Source: Bacteroidales bacterium UBA3143
GTDB lineage: Bacteria > Bacteroidota > Bacteroidia > Bacteroidales > Dysgonomonadaceae
DNA length: 41,562 nt
Direction: 5' to 3'
Assembly (NCBI GenBank): GCA_002364735.1
Contig: DEZB01000047.1
Coordinates: 1,031-42,592, forward strand
Shown here: positions 17,094 through 25,226 of the stretch, in pieces
How positions within the stretch are numbered: position 1 is the first letter of the stretch
How the letters are laid out: the number at the start of each line of letters is the position of its first letter
Translations under genes and position numbers: made by a program
Notes under the pieces: model-generated
What the model saw: only the letters and a program-made list of their open reading frames with translations
Told to the model about the DNA's origin: nothing
Databases searched by the model: none

Positions 17094-18503
17094 ATGGCAA
17101 AAACAAGAAGAGAACTCCCATTATACGAGGGGGTAGAGATAATTGGCGTAGCAGCCGAAGGCAAAGCAATTGCAAAAGTGGATGGTATGACAGTTTTTGT
17201 ACCGTTCACCATTCCTGGCGATGTGGTAGATATTCAAACCTATCGCAAGCGCAAGAGTTTTGCAGAGGGTCGCGTTGTTCGTTTTGTAGCGTATTCGAAA
17301 GACAGAATCCAACCCGTATGCGAACACTTTGGTGTGTGCGGCGGATGCAAGTGGCAAATGTTGCCCTATCCATTGCAACTGAAAAATAAACAACAACAAA
17401 TTGTGGATAACCTCACACGCATTGGAAAAGTGGAGCTGCCCGAAATAATGCCCATCATGGGTGCTCCCGAAACTACGTTCTATCGCAACAAGTTGGAGTT
17501 TACCTTCTCCAACAAACGTTGGCTCACCGAAAAAGAGATTGGAAGCGACAAAGAATTCACCCATATGGATGCACTGGGCTTTCACATTCCCGGTATGTTT
17601 GACAAAGTGTTGGACATAAACAAATGTTGGTTGCAAGAAGACATCTCCAATCAAGTACGCAACTCGGTTCGCGAGTTTTGCTTGCAGCACAATTTCGAGT
17701 TTTTCGACCTGCGTGCACAACAAGGATTGATGCGCACCTTGATAATCCGCACTACATCTACAGGAGAGTTGATGGTGATTGTGGTTTTCTTTCAAGACGA
17801 TGAGATGCGTCGCAATATGTTGATGAAACACTTAGCTGACACATTTCCACAGATTACTTCGTTGCTATACATCATCAATGAGAAAAAAAATGACACGATT
17901 ACCGACCAAGAGATGATAACCTATAAAGGTAACGATTGCATTTATGAAGAAATGGAGGGGTTGAAGTTTAAAATCGGACCCAAATCTTTTTATCAAACCA
18001 ATAGTGAGCAGGCATATAACCTCTACAAGGTGGCACGCGAGTTTGCCCAATTGTCCGAAACCGACTTGGTGTACGATTTATACACTGGCACTGGCACAAT
18101 AGCCAACTTCATTGCACGAAGTGTCAAAAAAGTGGTGGGTATTGAGTATGTGGAGGAGGCAATTGAGGACGCCCGTGAGAATGCCAGTGCCAATGGTATC
18201 GACAATACACTGTTTTTTGCTGGAGATATGAAAGATATTTTGAATCAAGCGTTCATTCTGGAGCATGGTCGTCCCGATGTGCTCATCACCGACCCTCCTC
18301 GAGCCGGAATGCATACCGATGTGGTGGAAGCAATATTGTTTGCCAACCCAAAACGCATTGTGTATGTGAGTTGCAATCCTGCATCGCAAGCGCGCGACCT
18401 CAATTTGTTGGACGAAAAATATAAAGTGACGCGCGTACAACCTGTGGATATGTTTCCGCATACGCATCATGTAGAAAATGTGGTGTTGTTGGAGCGGAGA
18501 TAG
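17094..18503 (+). CDS. rlmD: 23S rRNA (uracil-C5)-methyltransferase, RlmD/RumA family
   Basis: S-adenosylmethionine-dependent enzyme that makes 5-methyluridine in 23S rRNA (U1939 in E. coli for RlmD). The order of parts is: a TRAM RNA-binding domain (about 10-65); an iron-sulfur cysteine cluster CEHFGVCGGCKWQ (C76, C82, C85, with a later Cys in INKCW); and a Rossmann methyltransferase with YDLYTGTGTIANF, ITDPPRAGMH and the nucleophile C427 in YVSCNPAS. Bacteroidetes may carry more than one paralogue (RlmD, RlmC or TrmA-like), so the exact target base is less certain than the family. It ends 75 nt before a convergent gene, with a palindrome between. Confidence 0.92.
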   Translation: MAKTRRELPLYEGVEIIGVAAEGKAIAKVDGMTVFVPFTIPGDVVDIQTYRKRKSFAEGRVVRFVAYSKDRIQPVCEHFGVCGGCKWQMLPYPLQLKNKQQQIVDNLTRIGKVELPEIMPIMGAPETTFYRNKLEFTFSNKRWLTEKEIGSDKEFTHMDALGFHIPGMFDKVLDINKCWLQEDISNQVRNSVREFCLQHNFEFFDLRAQQGLMRTLIIRTTSTGELMVIVVFFQDDEMRRNMLMKHLADTFPQITSLLYIINEKKNDTITDQEMITYKGNDCIYEEMEGLKFKIGPKSFYQTNSEQAYNLYKVAREFAQLSETDLVYDLYTGTGTIANFIARSVKKVVGIEYVEEAIEDARENASANGIDNTLFFAGDMKDILNQAFILEHGRPDVLITDPPRAGMHTDVVEAILFANPKRIVYVSCNPASQARDLNLLDEKYKVTRVQPVDMFPHTHHVENVVLLERR

Positions 18504-18536
18504 TCGCAATAATGGAAATGTGTTGTTATGGAAATT

Positions 18537-18565
18537 GTAGAGACGGAAAAATTTTGCGTCTCTAC
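18537..18565. terminator. 29-nt palindrome between convergent genes
   Basis: GTAGAGACG (18537-18545) and CGTCTCTAC (18557-18565) are perfect inverted arms around an A/T loop (GAAAAATTTTG). It sits between the ends of rlmD (+) and the TraB/GumN gene (-) and could terminate transcription from both sides. No strong T-run follows. The arms resemble a widely dispersed GTAGAGACG palindrome type, so it may be a repeat rather than a dedicated terminator. Confidence 0.6.
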
Positions 18566-18578
18566 CTGCATATATATG

Positions 18579-19487
18579 TTACTCCACTGCCTCTACCTTA
18601 TACCCTTTCTGACGCAATTGATTAATCAACCCATCATCGCCCACCAAATGCAGACAACCCACAGCAATAAATGAGGGTTTTTCGCGCATCATATCGGGAA
18701 GTAGTTCCATCCACTTTGTGTTGCGTCCTTTGTTGAGTTCGTCTTTCTCTTCTTGCGTGCTGGGGCAAGGATTGTCGGCGTCATCCTCTTCATAAAGCTT
18801 AGCCATGGCTGTCAAATCTTGTGCATGGTAGGCAACCATCAGCCTGTCCATTTGTTTTTTCGCATAGTCCACATTCTTGATGGTACACATTAGCGACTCA
18901 GCTTGTCGCTCTATTGGCTGCGAACCAAACAACACATCAATTTGATCTTGCACCGATTCTAAACCCAGCGTTTGGCGGTACCTGTCTCTTGCCTCTTTTT
19001 GGAAATGCTCGTCCATGCTCAAGCCCTCTTCATCCGAAGGATAGAATTTTTTGTACATCATCACAGATAGTAGGGTGTTTAGCATGGCAGGTTTCATTTG
19101 TTCAAACTGATTGAGACCAGCACCAACGTATTCTTTCATAGTTGCGTCAAGCAAAGCTCGGTCTTCATCGTTCAATAGGTCATCGTAGCTCTCGTCTTCG
19201 GGCATAAGCGATGCCATCATAAGTTGCATTTGCAATTCGCCCATGTTGTTCATGTCCACTTCGCCAACTGTTTGTTTGGTTGCCATAAATGCTTCATCAA
19301 TGCCGGCAATACTGTCAAGAAATGATAGGGGTACCAAGTGATGTGTGCCAAACAAATAGGAGGGTTGCTCTAATTTGTTGCCCGATATCTTCCACAGCAG
19401 ACCTGTTTCTTGTTTGTTGGCGGAAAGGTCGCAAGCAGATAAGCTAAAACAAGCCAGAAGGAAAACGATAAATGATTTTTGTAACAT
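18579..19487 (-). CDS. TraB/GumN family lipoprotein
   Basis: The 302-residue protein has a lipoprotein signal (hydrophobic segment, lipobox LSAC with C19 as the lipidated residue) and then a TraB/GumN (PF01963-type) domain. Visible family blocks are SYLFGTHHLVP near residue 43 and, at the C-terminus, FIAVGCLHLVGDDGLINQLRQKGYKVE. The superfamily contains metallopeptidase-like proteins with conserved Gly-His and Glu residues; the exact biochemistry of this branch is not established. It starts 7 nt after the upstream small membrane-protein gene, so they form an operon on the minus strand. Confidence 0.88.
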   Translation of the reverse strand: MLQKSFIVFLLACFSLSACDLSANKQETGLLWKISGNKLEQPSYLFGTHHLVPLSFLDSIAGIDEAFMATKQTVGEVDMNNMGELQMQLMMASLMPEDESYDDLLNDEDRALLDATMKEYVGAGLNQFEQMKPAMLNTLLSVMMYKKFYPSDEEGLSMDEHFQKEARDRYRQTLGLESVQDQIDVLFGSQPIERQAESLMCTIKNVDYAKKQMDRLMVAYHAQDLTAMAKLYEEDDADNPCPSTQEEKDELNKGRNTKWMELLPDMMREKPSFIAVGCLHLVGDDGLINQLRQKGYKVEAVE

Positions 19488-19494
19488 GTTTTTA

Positions 19495-19815
19495 TTATTT
19501 ATTTCGTAATGGGGGAGTGTTTTTGGGGTTTCCTACTCCCATCCAATCAAATAGGATACTGAATATTGTAAATGACGGAATGACATCTATAAATGGAAGA
19601 ATCTCTTCAGTGAAAGTGGTGAGTGCTGTGAATTTGCCACGCTTCTCTCCAAACATTTTGTAGCTAATGAATGCCGCAATGGGTGCCCAGATAACATCAG
19701 AGAATTCCCCAACAAGGGGAAGCGTAAAACTAACCATCCCCACTGCATCAAGCAGAACGCAAAGAGCGAGCTTTTTTATTTTGTAGTGTATGGTTGTTGG
19801 TTGTTTGTGCATCAC
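19495..19815 (-). CDS. Small membrane protein of unknown function
   Basis: A 106-residue protein with two or three hydrophobic segments (about 18-38, 42-52 and 70-90) and a polar C-terminal tail. The central phrase GEFSDVIWAPIAAFISYKMFG and the later EEILPFIDVIPSFTIF look conserved in style, but I cannot assign a family. It lies 7 nt upstream of the TraB/GumN lipoprotein on the same strand, so the two are probably co-transcribed and may share an envelope role. Confidence 0.75.
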   Translation of the reverse strand: MMHKQPTTIHYKIKKLALCVLLDAVGMVSFTLPLVGEFSDVIWAPIAAFISYKMFGEKRGKFTALTTFTEEILPFIDVIPSFTIFSILFDWMGVGNPKNTPPLRNK

Positions 19816-19865
19816 ATTGTTGTTTGGCGCATTTGATTTGCAAATATAGTACTTAGCAGCTGTAT

Positions 19866-19947
19866 ATCTATCAAAGGTTTAGACATTTTGTTTGATAGAT
19901 TGCTTAAAAAATAGAAAAGGGCTATTCCTTTTTAGAACAACCCTTTT
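19866..19947 (-). terminator. Ferritin terminator and a second stem-loop
   Basis: On the minus strand, AAAAGGG (19947-19941) pairs with CCCTTTT (19921-19915), followed by a T-rich run at 19913-19905, making an intrinsic terminator just after ferritin. Further on, ATCTATCAAA (19866-19875) and TTTGATAGAT (19891-19900) are perfect 10-bp arms around 15 nt. The second structure could be a back-up terminator or an operator for the downstream pair of genes. Confidence 0.75.
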
Positions 19948-19972
19948 AATATCTATTGTATCGGGAAGCAGT

Positions 19973-20488
19973 TTATACAGCTGATGTAGAAATTTCTTCG
20001 TGCGTACGTTGACCAAGTTCTTTATCTAACATGTAAATAGCATGACCCTTGTTACCGATAAGATTCAGGGCATCAATAATTGTTTGAACAGAGTCTTCTT
20101 CTTCCACTTGTTCGCTAACGAACCATTGCAATACATTGTCCGTTGCAAAGTCTTTTTCTTCGCGTGCAATGGAAACCAAATTGTTAATGAGACCAGTCAC
20201 AACTTTTTCATGTGCAAGCGTGTCTTCAAAAGCTGACAACACAGAGTCCCAACTGGTATCTACTTTATCAATAGGCATGAGGTTCACCTTGCTGCCTTTT
20301 GCAACCATGTAGTTCATAAGCTTCATGCCATGTTCTTGTTCTTCATGAAATTGCACCTCAAACCAATTGGCAAATCCGGGTAGTCCTTCACTGGAAAAGT
20401 GGGTTGACATGGACAGGTAAAGGTAAGCAGACCATAATTCTGCATTAATCTGTTTGTTGATTGCGTCTTCTAATCTTTTACTTAGCAT
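19973..20488 (-). CDS. ftnA: Non-heme ferritin
   Basis: Iron storage protein that oxidises Fe2+ and stores it as ferric mineral in a 24-subunit shell. The 171 residues have the ferroxidase ligands at positions that match E. coli FtnA: E17, E50, H53, E94 and E130, with E126, Q127 and E129 nearby. It is monocistronic, with its own terminator and a candidate promoter at 20549-20556. In this genome it complements FeoAB import and would buffer iron for Fe-S proteins such as fumarase and Rnf. Confidence 0.96.
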   Translation of the reverse strand: MLSKRLEDAINKQINAELWSAYLYLSMSTHFSSEGLPGFANWFEVQFHEEQEHGMKLMNYMVAKGSKVNLMPIDKVDTSWDSVLSAFEDTLAHEKVVTGLINNLVSIAREEKDFATDNVLQWFVSEQVEEEDSVQTIIDALNLIGNKGHAIYMLDKELGQRTHEEISTSAV

Positions 20489-20548
20489 AATGTTTGTTCT
20501 TTATTTGATTGTTGTGTTTTCAATTGCTGCATTGCATTTGACACACCT

Positions 20549-20556
20549 CAAAAATA
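20549..20556 (-). promoter_or_regulatory. Candidate -7 element for ferritin
   Basis: On the minus strand this reads TATTTTTG, a full match to TAnnTTTG, 61 nt upstream of the ferritin ATG. The -33 box is not clear. The divergent gap 20489-20772 otherwise holds only AT-rich sequence. Confidence 0.5.
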
Positions 20557-20695
20557 AACACGCAGTTCTTTTAATTGTTTCCGAATACTTATAATGTTAT
20601 AGTTATTTAGTGTGATGTTTGTAGTTTTTTAATTTTGATTACATTAAATAGCTCGTAAAAGAGGGTATATAATTCATATAAATAAAAAATTTGCC

Positions 20696-20703
20696 TAAAT
20701 TTG
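20696..20703 (+). promoter_or_regulatory. Candidate -7 element for the rseC-rnf operon
   Basis: TAAATTTG followed by TCG is an exact match to TAnnTTTG, 69 nt before the rseC start. The expected -33 position holds TTCA, a weak match. Confidence 0.5.
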
Positions 20704-20772
20704 TCGCTCATTCAATATATATAATTTATATACATATAATTATATCACAATTATATAGGTATTTAAAAGAAA

Positions 20773-21183
20773 ATGATAGAACACGAAGGTATCATAGACA
20801 GCATTAACGGGAATCAATTAACCATTCGCATCACGCAGAACTCTGCTTGTAGCGATTGTCATGCCAAAGGTGCATGTATGGCTGCCGACACCAAACAAAA
20901 AATGGTGGATGTGGTTGATGATTCGGGTCAGTTTAAATTGAACGAACATGTTTTGCTACTTTGTAAAAACTCTATTGGTTACAAGGCTATATTGTGGGCT
21001 TTTGTGATTCCGCTAATTCTTTTAATTACTGTAATTGTTGTGACAACATCCATCTGGCAGTTCAGTGAGTTGCAAGGTGCAATGATGGCTTTAATAGCGC
21101 TTGTTCCTTACTATGCATTTCTGTATATTGTACGTTTCAAGATGGGTGAAAAATTAGCATTCACGATTAAAAAATTAAATTAG
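20773..21183 (+). CDS. rseC: RseC/MucC family protein (SoxR-reducing system type)
   Basis: Small membrane protein of the RseC_MucC family (PF04246 type). The N-terminus carries a cysteine cluster (C26, C29, C35 in SACSDCHAKGAC), followed by a beta-rich segment and two membrane helices (about 75-95 and 100-120). In E. coli, RseC and the Rsx (Rnf-like) complex keep SoxR reduced. Here it is the first gene of an rnf operon, 9 nt before rnfB, the usual arrangement in Bacteroidetes. A role in Rnf assembly or Fe-S maturation is inferred from this context. Confidence 0.9.
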   Translation: MIEHEGIIDSINGNQLTIRITQNSACSDCHAKGACMAADTKQKMVDVVDDSGQFKLNEHVLLLCKNSIGYKAILWAFVIPLILLITVIVVTTSIWQFSELQGAMMALIALVPYYAFLYIVRFKMGEKLAFTIKKLN

Positions 21184-21192
21184 AGGTAACGT

Positions 21193-22056
21193 ATGAATAT
21201 GATATTAATGGCGGTGGGTGTCTTAGGCGCAATTGGTGCCAGTGGAGCTACCATATTATATTTTATTGGTCAAAAATTTAAAGTATACGAAGATCCCCGC
21301 ATTGAGCCTGTGCAAGATGCGCTGCCTGGTGTGAACTGTGGCGCATGTGGTTTTCCTGGTTGCAACTCATTTGCTGCAGCATGTGTTGAAGCCGAAACAT
21401 TGGAGAATTTAAATTGTCCTGTGGGTGGTGCTGAAACCATGGCAAGTGTAGCCTCAATATTAGGAACAACTGCTGCTAAGGCAGCAAAAAAAATTGCAGT
21501 AGTTCGTTGTAACGGTACCTGCGAAAACCGACCCCGCAAAAATGAATATGATGGAGCTACCAGTTGTGCTATTGCAGCCCAACTGTATGGTGGTGACACA
21601 GACTGTTCTTTTGGTTGTTATGGTTTGGGTGATTGCGAAGCGGTCTGTCCGTTCGACGCAATACATGTAAACCCTATTACCTTAATACCAGAAGTGGATG
21701 AAGAGAAGTGTACTGCATGTAATAAGTGTGTAGTTGCCTGCCCAAAGAATATAATTGAATTGCGTAAGCAGGGTCCAAAATCACGACGCATATTTGTTAG
21801 CTGCATGAATCAGGATAAACCTGCACCTGCCAAGAGATCATGCGATGTGGCATGCATCAGCTGTAGCAAATGTGTGAAAGCATGCCCATTTGAGGCTATC
21901 ACTATAGAGAATAATCTTGCCTACATTGACGATGATAAGTGCAGATTGTGTCGTAAATGTGTTCCTGTTTGCCCTACGAATGCGATTTGGGAATTAAACT
22001 TCCCACCACCTCGTGTGAGAGAGCCAAAAGCAGAGAAAGCGGATGTTGAGGCCTGA
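21193..22056 (+). CDS. rnfB: Rnf complex electron-transfer subunit RnfB
   Basis: Fe-S subunit that takes electrons from ferredoxin and passes them into the ion-pumping Rnf complex. An N-terminal membrane helix (about 4-26) is followed by the Fe-S binding domain with C49, C52, C57 and C75 (NCGACGFPGC). Ferredoxin-type clusters follow: CTACNKCVVACP, CISCSKCVKACP and CRLCRKCVPVCP, plus a CEAVCP half-motif upstream. The 287-residue length with extra clusters is the long form seen in anaerobes. A 125-nt gap with a possible hairpin (22107-22134) separates it from rnfC. Confidence 0.95.
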   Translation: MNMILMAVGVLGAIGASGATILYFIGQKFKVYEDPRIEPVQDALPGVNCGACGFPGCNSFAAACVEAETLENLNCPVGGAETMASVASILGTTAAKAAKKIAVVRCNGTCENRPRKNEYDGATSCAIAAQLYGGDTDCSFGCYGLGDCEAVCPFDAIHVNPITLIPEVDEEKCTACNKCVVACPKNIIELRKQGPKSRRIFVSCMNQDKPAPAKRSCDVACISCSKCVKACPFEAITIENNLAYIDDDKCRLCRKCVPVCPTNAIWELNFPPPRVREPKAEKADVEA

Positions 22057-22106
22057 TTGGGAGAATTCTGTTTGAGAGAATATAAAAGAGAATAAATAAT
22101 ATAACT

Positions 22107-22134
22107 AATAAAGAGCAACTGGTTCAGCTTTATT
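22107..22134 (+). other. Possible hairpin in the rnfB-rnfC gap
   Basis: AATAAAG (22107-22113) pairs with CTTTATT (22128-22134). The 125-nt gap is the longest within the rnf operon, so this could adjust subunit ratios or mark an RNA processing site. There is no T-run for termination. Confidence 0.35.
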
Positions 22135-22181
22135 TGGAAAACTAAAAATTTCGGATACGGTTAATTGATTGCTATGAGTCT

Positions 22182-23513
22182 ATGTTAAAAACATTTCGAA
22201 TAGGCGGAATACATCCAAAAGAGAATAAGTTTTCTGCCGGAAAATCAATTGAGTCGATTGCAATACCTCAGCAGGTTATTGTGCCTTTGGCTCAACATAT
22301 TGGTGCACCCTGCCAACCCGTAGTTAAAAAAGGCGATGAGGTGAAAGTAGGAACTTTGTTAGGCAAGAGCGTAGGCTTTGTTTCAGCAAACATACATTCG
22401 CCTGTGTCGGGTAAGGTGAAGAAAATAGATAAAGCGCTTGATGCAAGTGGTTATAAACGCGACGCAGTGTTTATTGATGTTGTGGGTGATGAATGGGAAG
22501 AGTCTATAGATACAACTGACACACTTGTACGTGAGTGCAATTTTGATTCAAAACAAATTATCAATAAAATTTCTGCTGCAGGTATCGTAGGTATGGGAGG
22601 GGCCACTTTCCCTACTCATGTTAAACTTACTCCACCTCCTGGAACTAAAGCTGAAGTGCTTATCATAAATGGTGTTGAGTGCGAACCTTATCTTACTGCA
22701 GATCACTCGTTGATGATGGAGAAAACGGAAGAGATTTTTGTGGGTATTGAATTGCTCATGAGAGCTGTGAACGTTAATCGTGCAGTAATTGGTATTGAAA
22801 ACAATAAGCGTGATGCTATTGATAAGTTCAACGATGTTGCCAAAAACTATCCAAACATAGAAGTGCAAGCCTTGAAGGTGCAATATCCTCAAGGGGGTGA
22901 AAAGCAGTTGATTGATGCAGTAATGCAGAGACAGGTGCCAAGTGGTGCTCTACCCATCTCCGTAGGAGCAGTTGTACAAAATGTTGGAACAGCTTTTGCA
23001 GTTTACGAAGCGGTGCAAAAGAACAAACCTTTAGTTGAGCGTGTAGTGACGGTTACTGGAAAAGATGTCACTAATCCATGCAATGTATTGGCTCGTATTG
23101 GAATTCCATTGAGCAGTTTAATTGACTATGCTGGAGGTCTACCTGAGACAACTGGCAAAGTGATAAGTGGTGGTCCTATGATGGGAAAAGCCATTGCAAG
23201 TATAGATATTCCCGTAACGAAGGGTACATCGGGCATACTTATAATTCCAACCTTAGAGGCACGACGCAAAGCAATGAAAGATTGTATCAAGTGTGGTAAG
23301 TGTGTGAGCATTTGCCCAATGGGTATAAATCCAACTACTCTTATGACCCTTACCGAATACGAAGTATGGGATAAAGCAGAAAAAGAAAGAATAACAGATT
23401 GTATTGAGTGTGGGTCATGTACCTATACATGTCCTTCTGATAGACCTTTACTTGACTACATACGCTTGGGAAAAGGCAAAGTAATGGGCATTATACGTGC
23501 CAGAAAAAACTAA
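22182..23513 (+). CDS. rnfC: Rnf complex subunit RnfC
   Basis: Peripheral subunit that carries the NAD(H) and FMN site and two [4Fe-4S] clusters. The start has the family's HPKENK segment (GGIHPKENKFSAG). The nucleotide-binding core contains GIVGMGGATFPTHVKL and GVECEPYLTADH. The C-terminal clusters are CIKCGKCVSICPMGINP and CIECGSCTYTCPS. The length of 443 residues fits the short RnfC form without the long C-terminal repeats of gamma-proteobacteria. The start at 22182 is the first in-frame ATG; an ATG 8 nt upstream is out of frame and closes after four codons. Confidence 0.95.
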   Translation: MLKTFRIGGIHPKENKFSAGKSIESIAIPQQVIVPLAQHIGAPCQPVVKKGDEVKVGTLLGKSVGFVSANIHSPVSGKVKKIDKALDASGYKRDAVFIDVVGDEWEESIDTTDTLVRECNFDSKQIINKISAAGIVGMGGATFPTHVKLTPPPGTKAEVLIINGVECEPYLTADHSLMMEKTEEIFVGIELLMRAVNVNRAVIGIENNKRDAIDKFNDVAKNYPNIEVQALKVQYPQGGEKQLIDAVMQRQVPSGALPISVGAVVQNVGTAFAVYEAVQKNKPLVERVVTVTGKDVTNPCNVLARIGIPLSSLIDYAGGLPETTGKVISGGPMMGKAIASIDIPVTKGTSGILIIPTLEARRKAMKDCIKCGKCVSICPMGINPTTLMTLTEYEVWDKAEKERITDCIECGSCTYTCPSDRPLLDYIRLGKGKVMGIIRARKN

Positions 23514-23564
23514 CTTACATAATACAAACTTCAAAAATAGAATCCTCAATCAAGGATTTGAGCT

Positions 23565-24530
23565 ATGACAAATAAACTTGTAGTATCACCTTCACCTCAC
23601 GTTCACAGTGGCGACACCATTGCAAAAAACATGTACGGAGTGCTTATAGCACTTGTGCCTGCTTTTCTGGTATCGGTGTACGTGTTTGGTCTCAACGCTT
23701 TAATAATAACTGTTGCATCTGTCGTGTTTTGTGTAATAACAGAGTATGTCGTGCAACGGTTTATGTTTAAAAAAGAACCCACGATACTTGATGGTTCTGC
23801 CATTATAACGGGAGTATTATTGGCTTTTAATGTGCCGTCAAACTTACCAATATGGATTTTAGCGATAGGTGCTATTGCTGCTATCGGTATTGGTAAAATG
23901 TCATTTGGTGGATTAGGAAATAATATCTTCAATCCTGCACTATTGGGACGTGTTTTTCTTTTAATCTCGTTTCCTGCGCAAATGACATCGTGGCCCTTGC
24001 CGAGTACTGTTTCTCCAATAGATGGAGTTACAGCGGCCACTGTTCTTGAAAATATTAAATACAATCCTTCAGCTCTTCCTTCTATATCGGATATGTTTTT
24101 TGGGCTGGAAAGTGGATCTATTGGAGAGATGAGTGTAATGGCTCTTTTATTAGGTCTTATTTATATGCTGTGGAAGAAAATAATTACGTGGCATATTCCT
24201 GTGTCAATCATTGTCTCAGTGGCACTCTTTGCTGCTGGTATGTATTGGATTGATCCATCACCTGTAAATAACCCATTAATACATCTTTTTTCAGGAGGAC
24301 TGATGTTAGGAGCGATATTTATGGCAACTGATTATGCCACCTCTCCACTATCTCATAGAGGCATGATTATATATGGTGTCGGAATTGGTGTAATTACAAT
24401 GTGTATTCGCTTATGGGGGGCATATCCCGAAGGTGTATCATTTGCAATATTGCTTATGAATGCATTTACACCCTTAATAAACAATTATGTGAAACCTAAA
24501 AGATTTGGGGAGGTAATCAACCATGGCTAA
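23565..24530 (+). CDS. rnfD: Rnf complex membrane subunit RnfD
   Basis: Integral membrane subunit (NqrB/RnfD family) with a covalently bound FMN expected. The 321 residues make about nine or ten helices. The N-terminal SPSPHVHSGDTIAKNMY is a family hallmark. The flavinylation site should lie in DGVTAAT, where T159 takes the place of the Thr in the usual SGAT motif and the Gly is replaced by Ala. The 3' end overlaps rnfG by 8 nt and contains that gene's ribosome-binding-like sequence, suggesting translational coupling. Confidence 0.94.
   Translation: MTNKLVVSPSPHVHSGDTIAKNMYGVLIALVPAFLVSVYVFGLNALIITVASVVFCVITEYVVQRFMFKKEPTILDGSAIITGVLLAFNVPSNLPIWILAIGAIAAIGIGKMSFGGLGNNIFNPALLGRVFLLISFPAQMTSWPLPSTVSPIDGVTAATVLENIKYNPSALPSISDMFFGLESGSIGEMSVMALLLGLIYMLWKKIITWHIPVSIIVSVALFAAGMYWIDPSPVNNPLIHLFSGGLMLGAIFMATDYATSPLSHRGMIIYGVGIGVITMCIRLWGAYPEGVSFAILLMNAFTPLINNYVKPKRFGEVINHG
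24507..24514 (+). promoter_or_regulatory. Shine-Dalgarno-like sequence for rnfG
   Basis: GGGGAGGT inside the end of rnfD lies 8 nt before the rnfG ATG (24523). Most genes in this window have no such element, as expected for Bacteroidetes, so it stands out. The position within the rnfD reading frame means codon constraint could also explain it in part. Confidence 0.55.
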
Positions 24531-25218
24531 ATTATCATCATCGTTCAAAAATATGCTTTTAGCACTTCTGTTTATTTGTCTACTTGCTGCAGGCTTGTTA
24601 GCTAAAGTAAACGATATGACGAAAGAACCAATTGCAGATGCTAAAGCGTTGAAATTGGAAGAAGCAATAAAGGATGTAGTACCTGAGTTTGACAATAACC
24701 CAGTGAATGAATCATACAAAGTTGCAACAGATAGTGGGGACTCATTGCTTGTATACCCTGCTAAGAAAGGAGACGAAATTGTTGGATTTGCTGTTAATAG
24801 CTACTCCGATAATGGATTTTCTGGAAATATTCAAGTCATGGTGGGTTTCGATACGCAAAATAATATAGTAAACTATGCAGTCCTTTCTCATGCCGAAACG
24901 CCAGGATTAGGTTCTCAAATGGTGGATTGGTTTAAGCCTCAAGTGCAAGAAAAAAGCTTAGTTGAAACAGTTTTTGGTTTTGAAATGAAGAAGCAAGAAA
25001 CCCAAAGCTCTATTATAGGCAAGAATCCTACAACTACTCAGTTCAAAGTTACTAATGACGGGGGAGATATTGATGCTATCAGTGCATCAACCATTACTTC
25101 GCGTGCATTTCTTGAAGCTGTGAATAAAGCATATGCTGCGTATACGCAAAGCGAAAATTACACAAGTACTGGTGCGACAATTGCCTCAGAAGAAGACTTA
25201 CAAGAAACTAAAGAATAA
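24523..25218 (+). CDS. rnfG: Rnf complex subunit RnfG
   Basis: Subunit anchored by one N-terminal helix (about 10-28), with an FMN-binding domain on the outer face of the membrane. Covalent FMN is expected at T190 in DAISASTITS, the Bacteroidetes variant of the SGATxTS motif. LSHAETPGLGSQM at about residues 125-137 is the other conserved block. The 231 residues are normal. It overlaps rnfD by 8 nt and precedes rnfE by 8 nt. Flavinylation needs an ApbE transferase, which is not encoded in this window. Confidence 0.94.
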   Translation: MAKLSSSFKNMLLALLFICLLAAGLLAKVNDMTKEPIADAKALKLEEAIKDVVPEFDNNPVNESYKVATDSGDSLLVYPAKKGDEIVGFAVNSYSDNGFSGNIQVMVGFDTQNNIVNYAVLSHAETPGLGSQMVDWFKPQVQEKSLVETVFGFEMKKQETQSSIIGKNPTTTQFKVTNDGGDIDAISASTITSRAFLEAVNKAYAAYTQSENYTSTGATIASEEDLQETKE

Positions 25219-25226
25219 TTAAAGCT

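Noticed and set aside
17121..17831. 236-codon open frame on the minus strand within rlmD
   Set aside because: It lies entirely antisense to a well-conserved gene, has no recognisable domain, and its composition (His, Cys, Leu-rich) is what the complement of this coding sequence would give.
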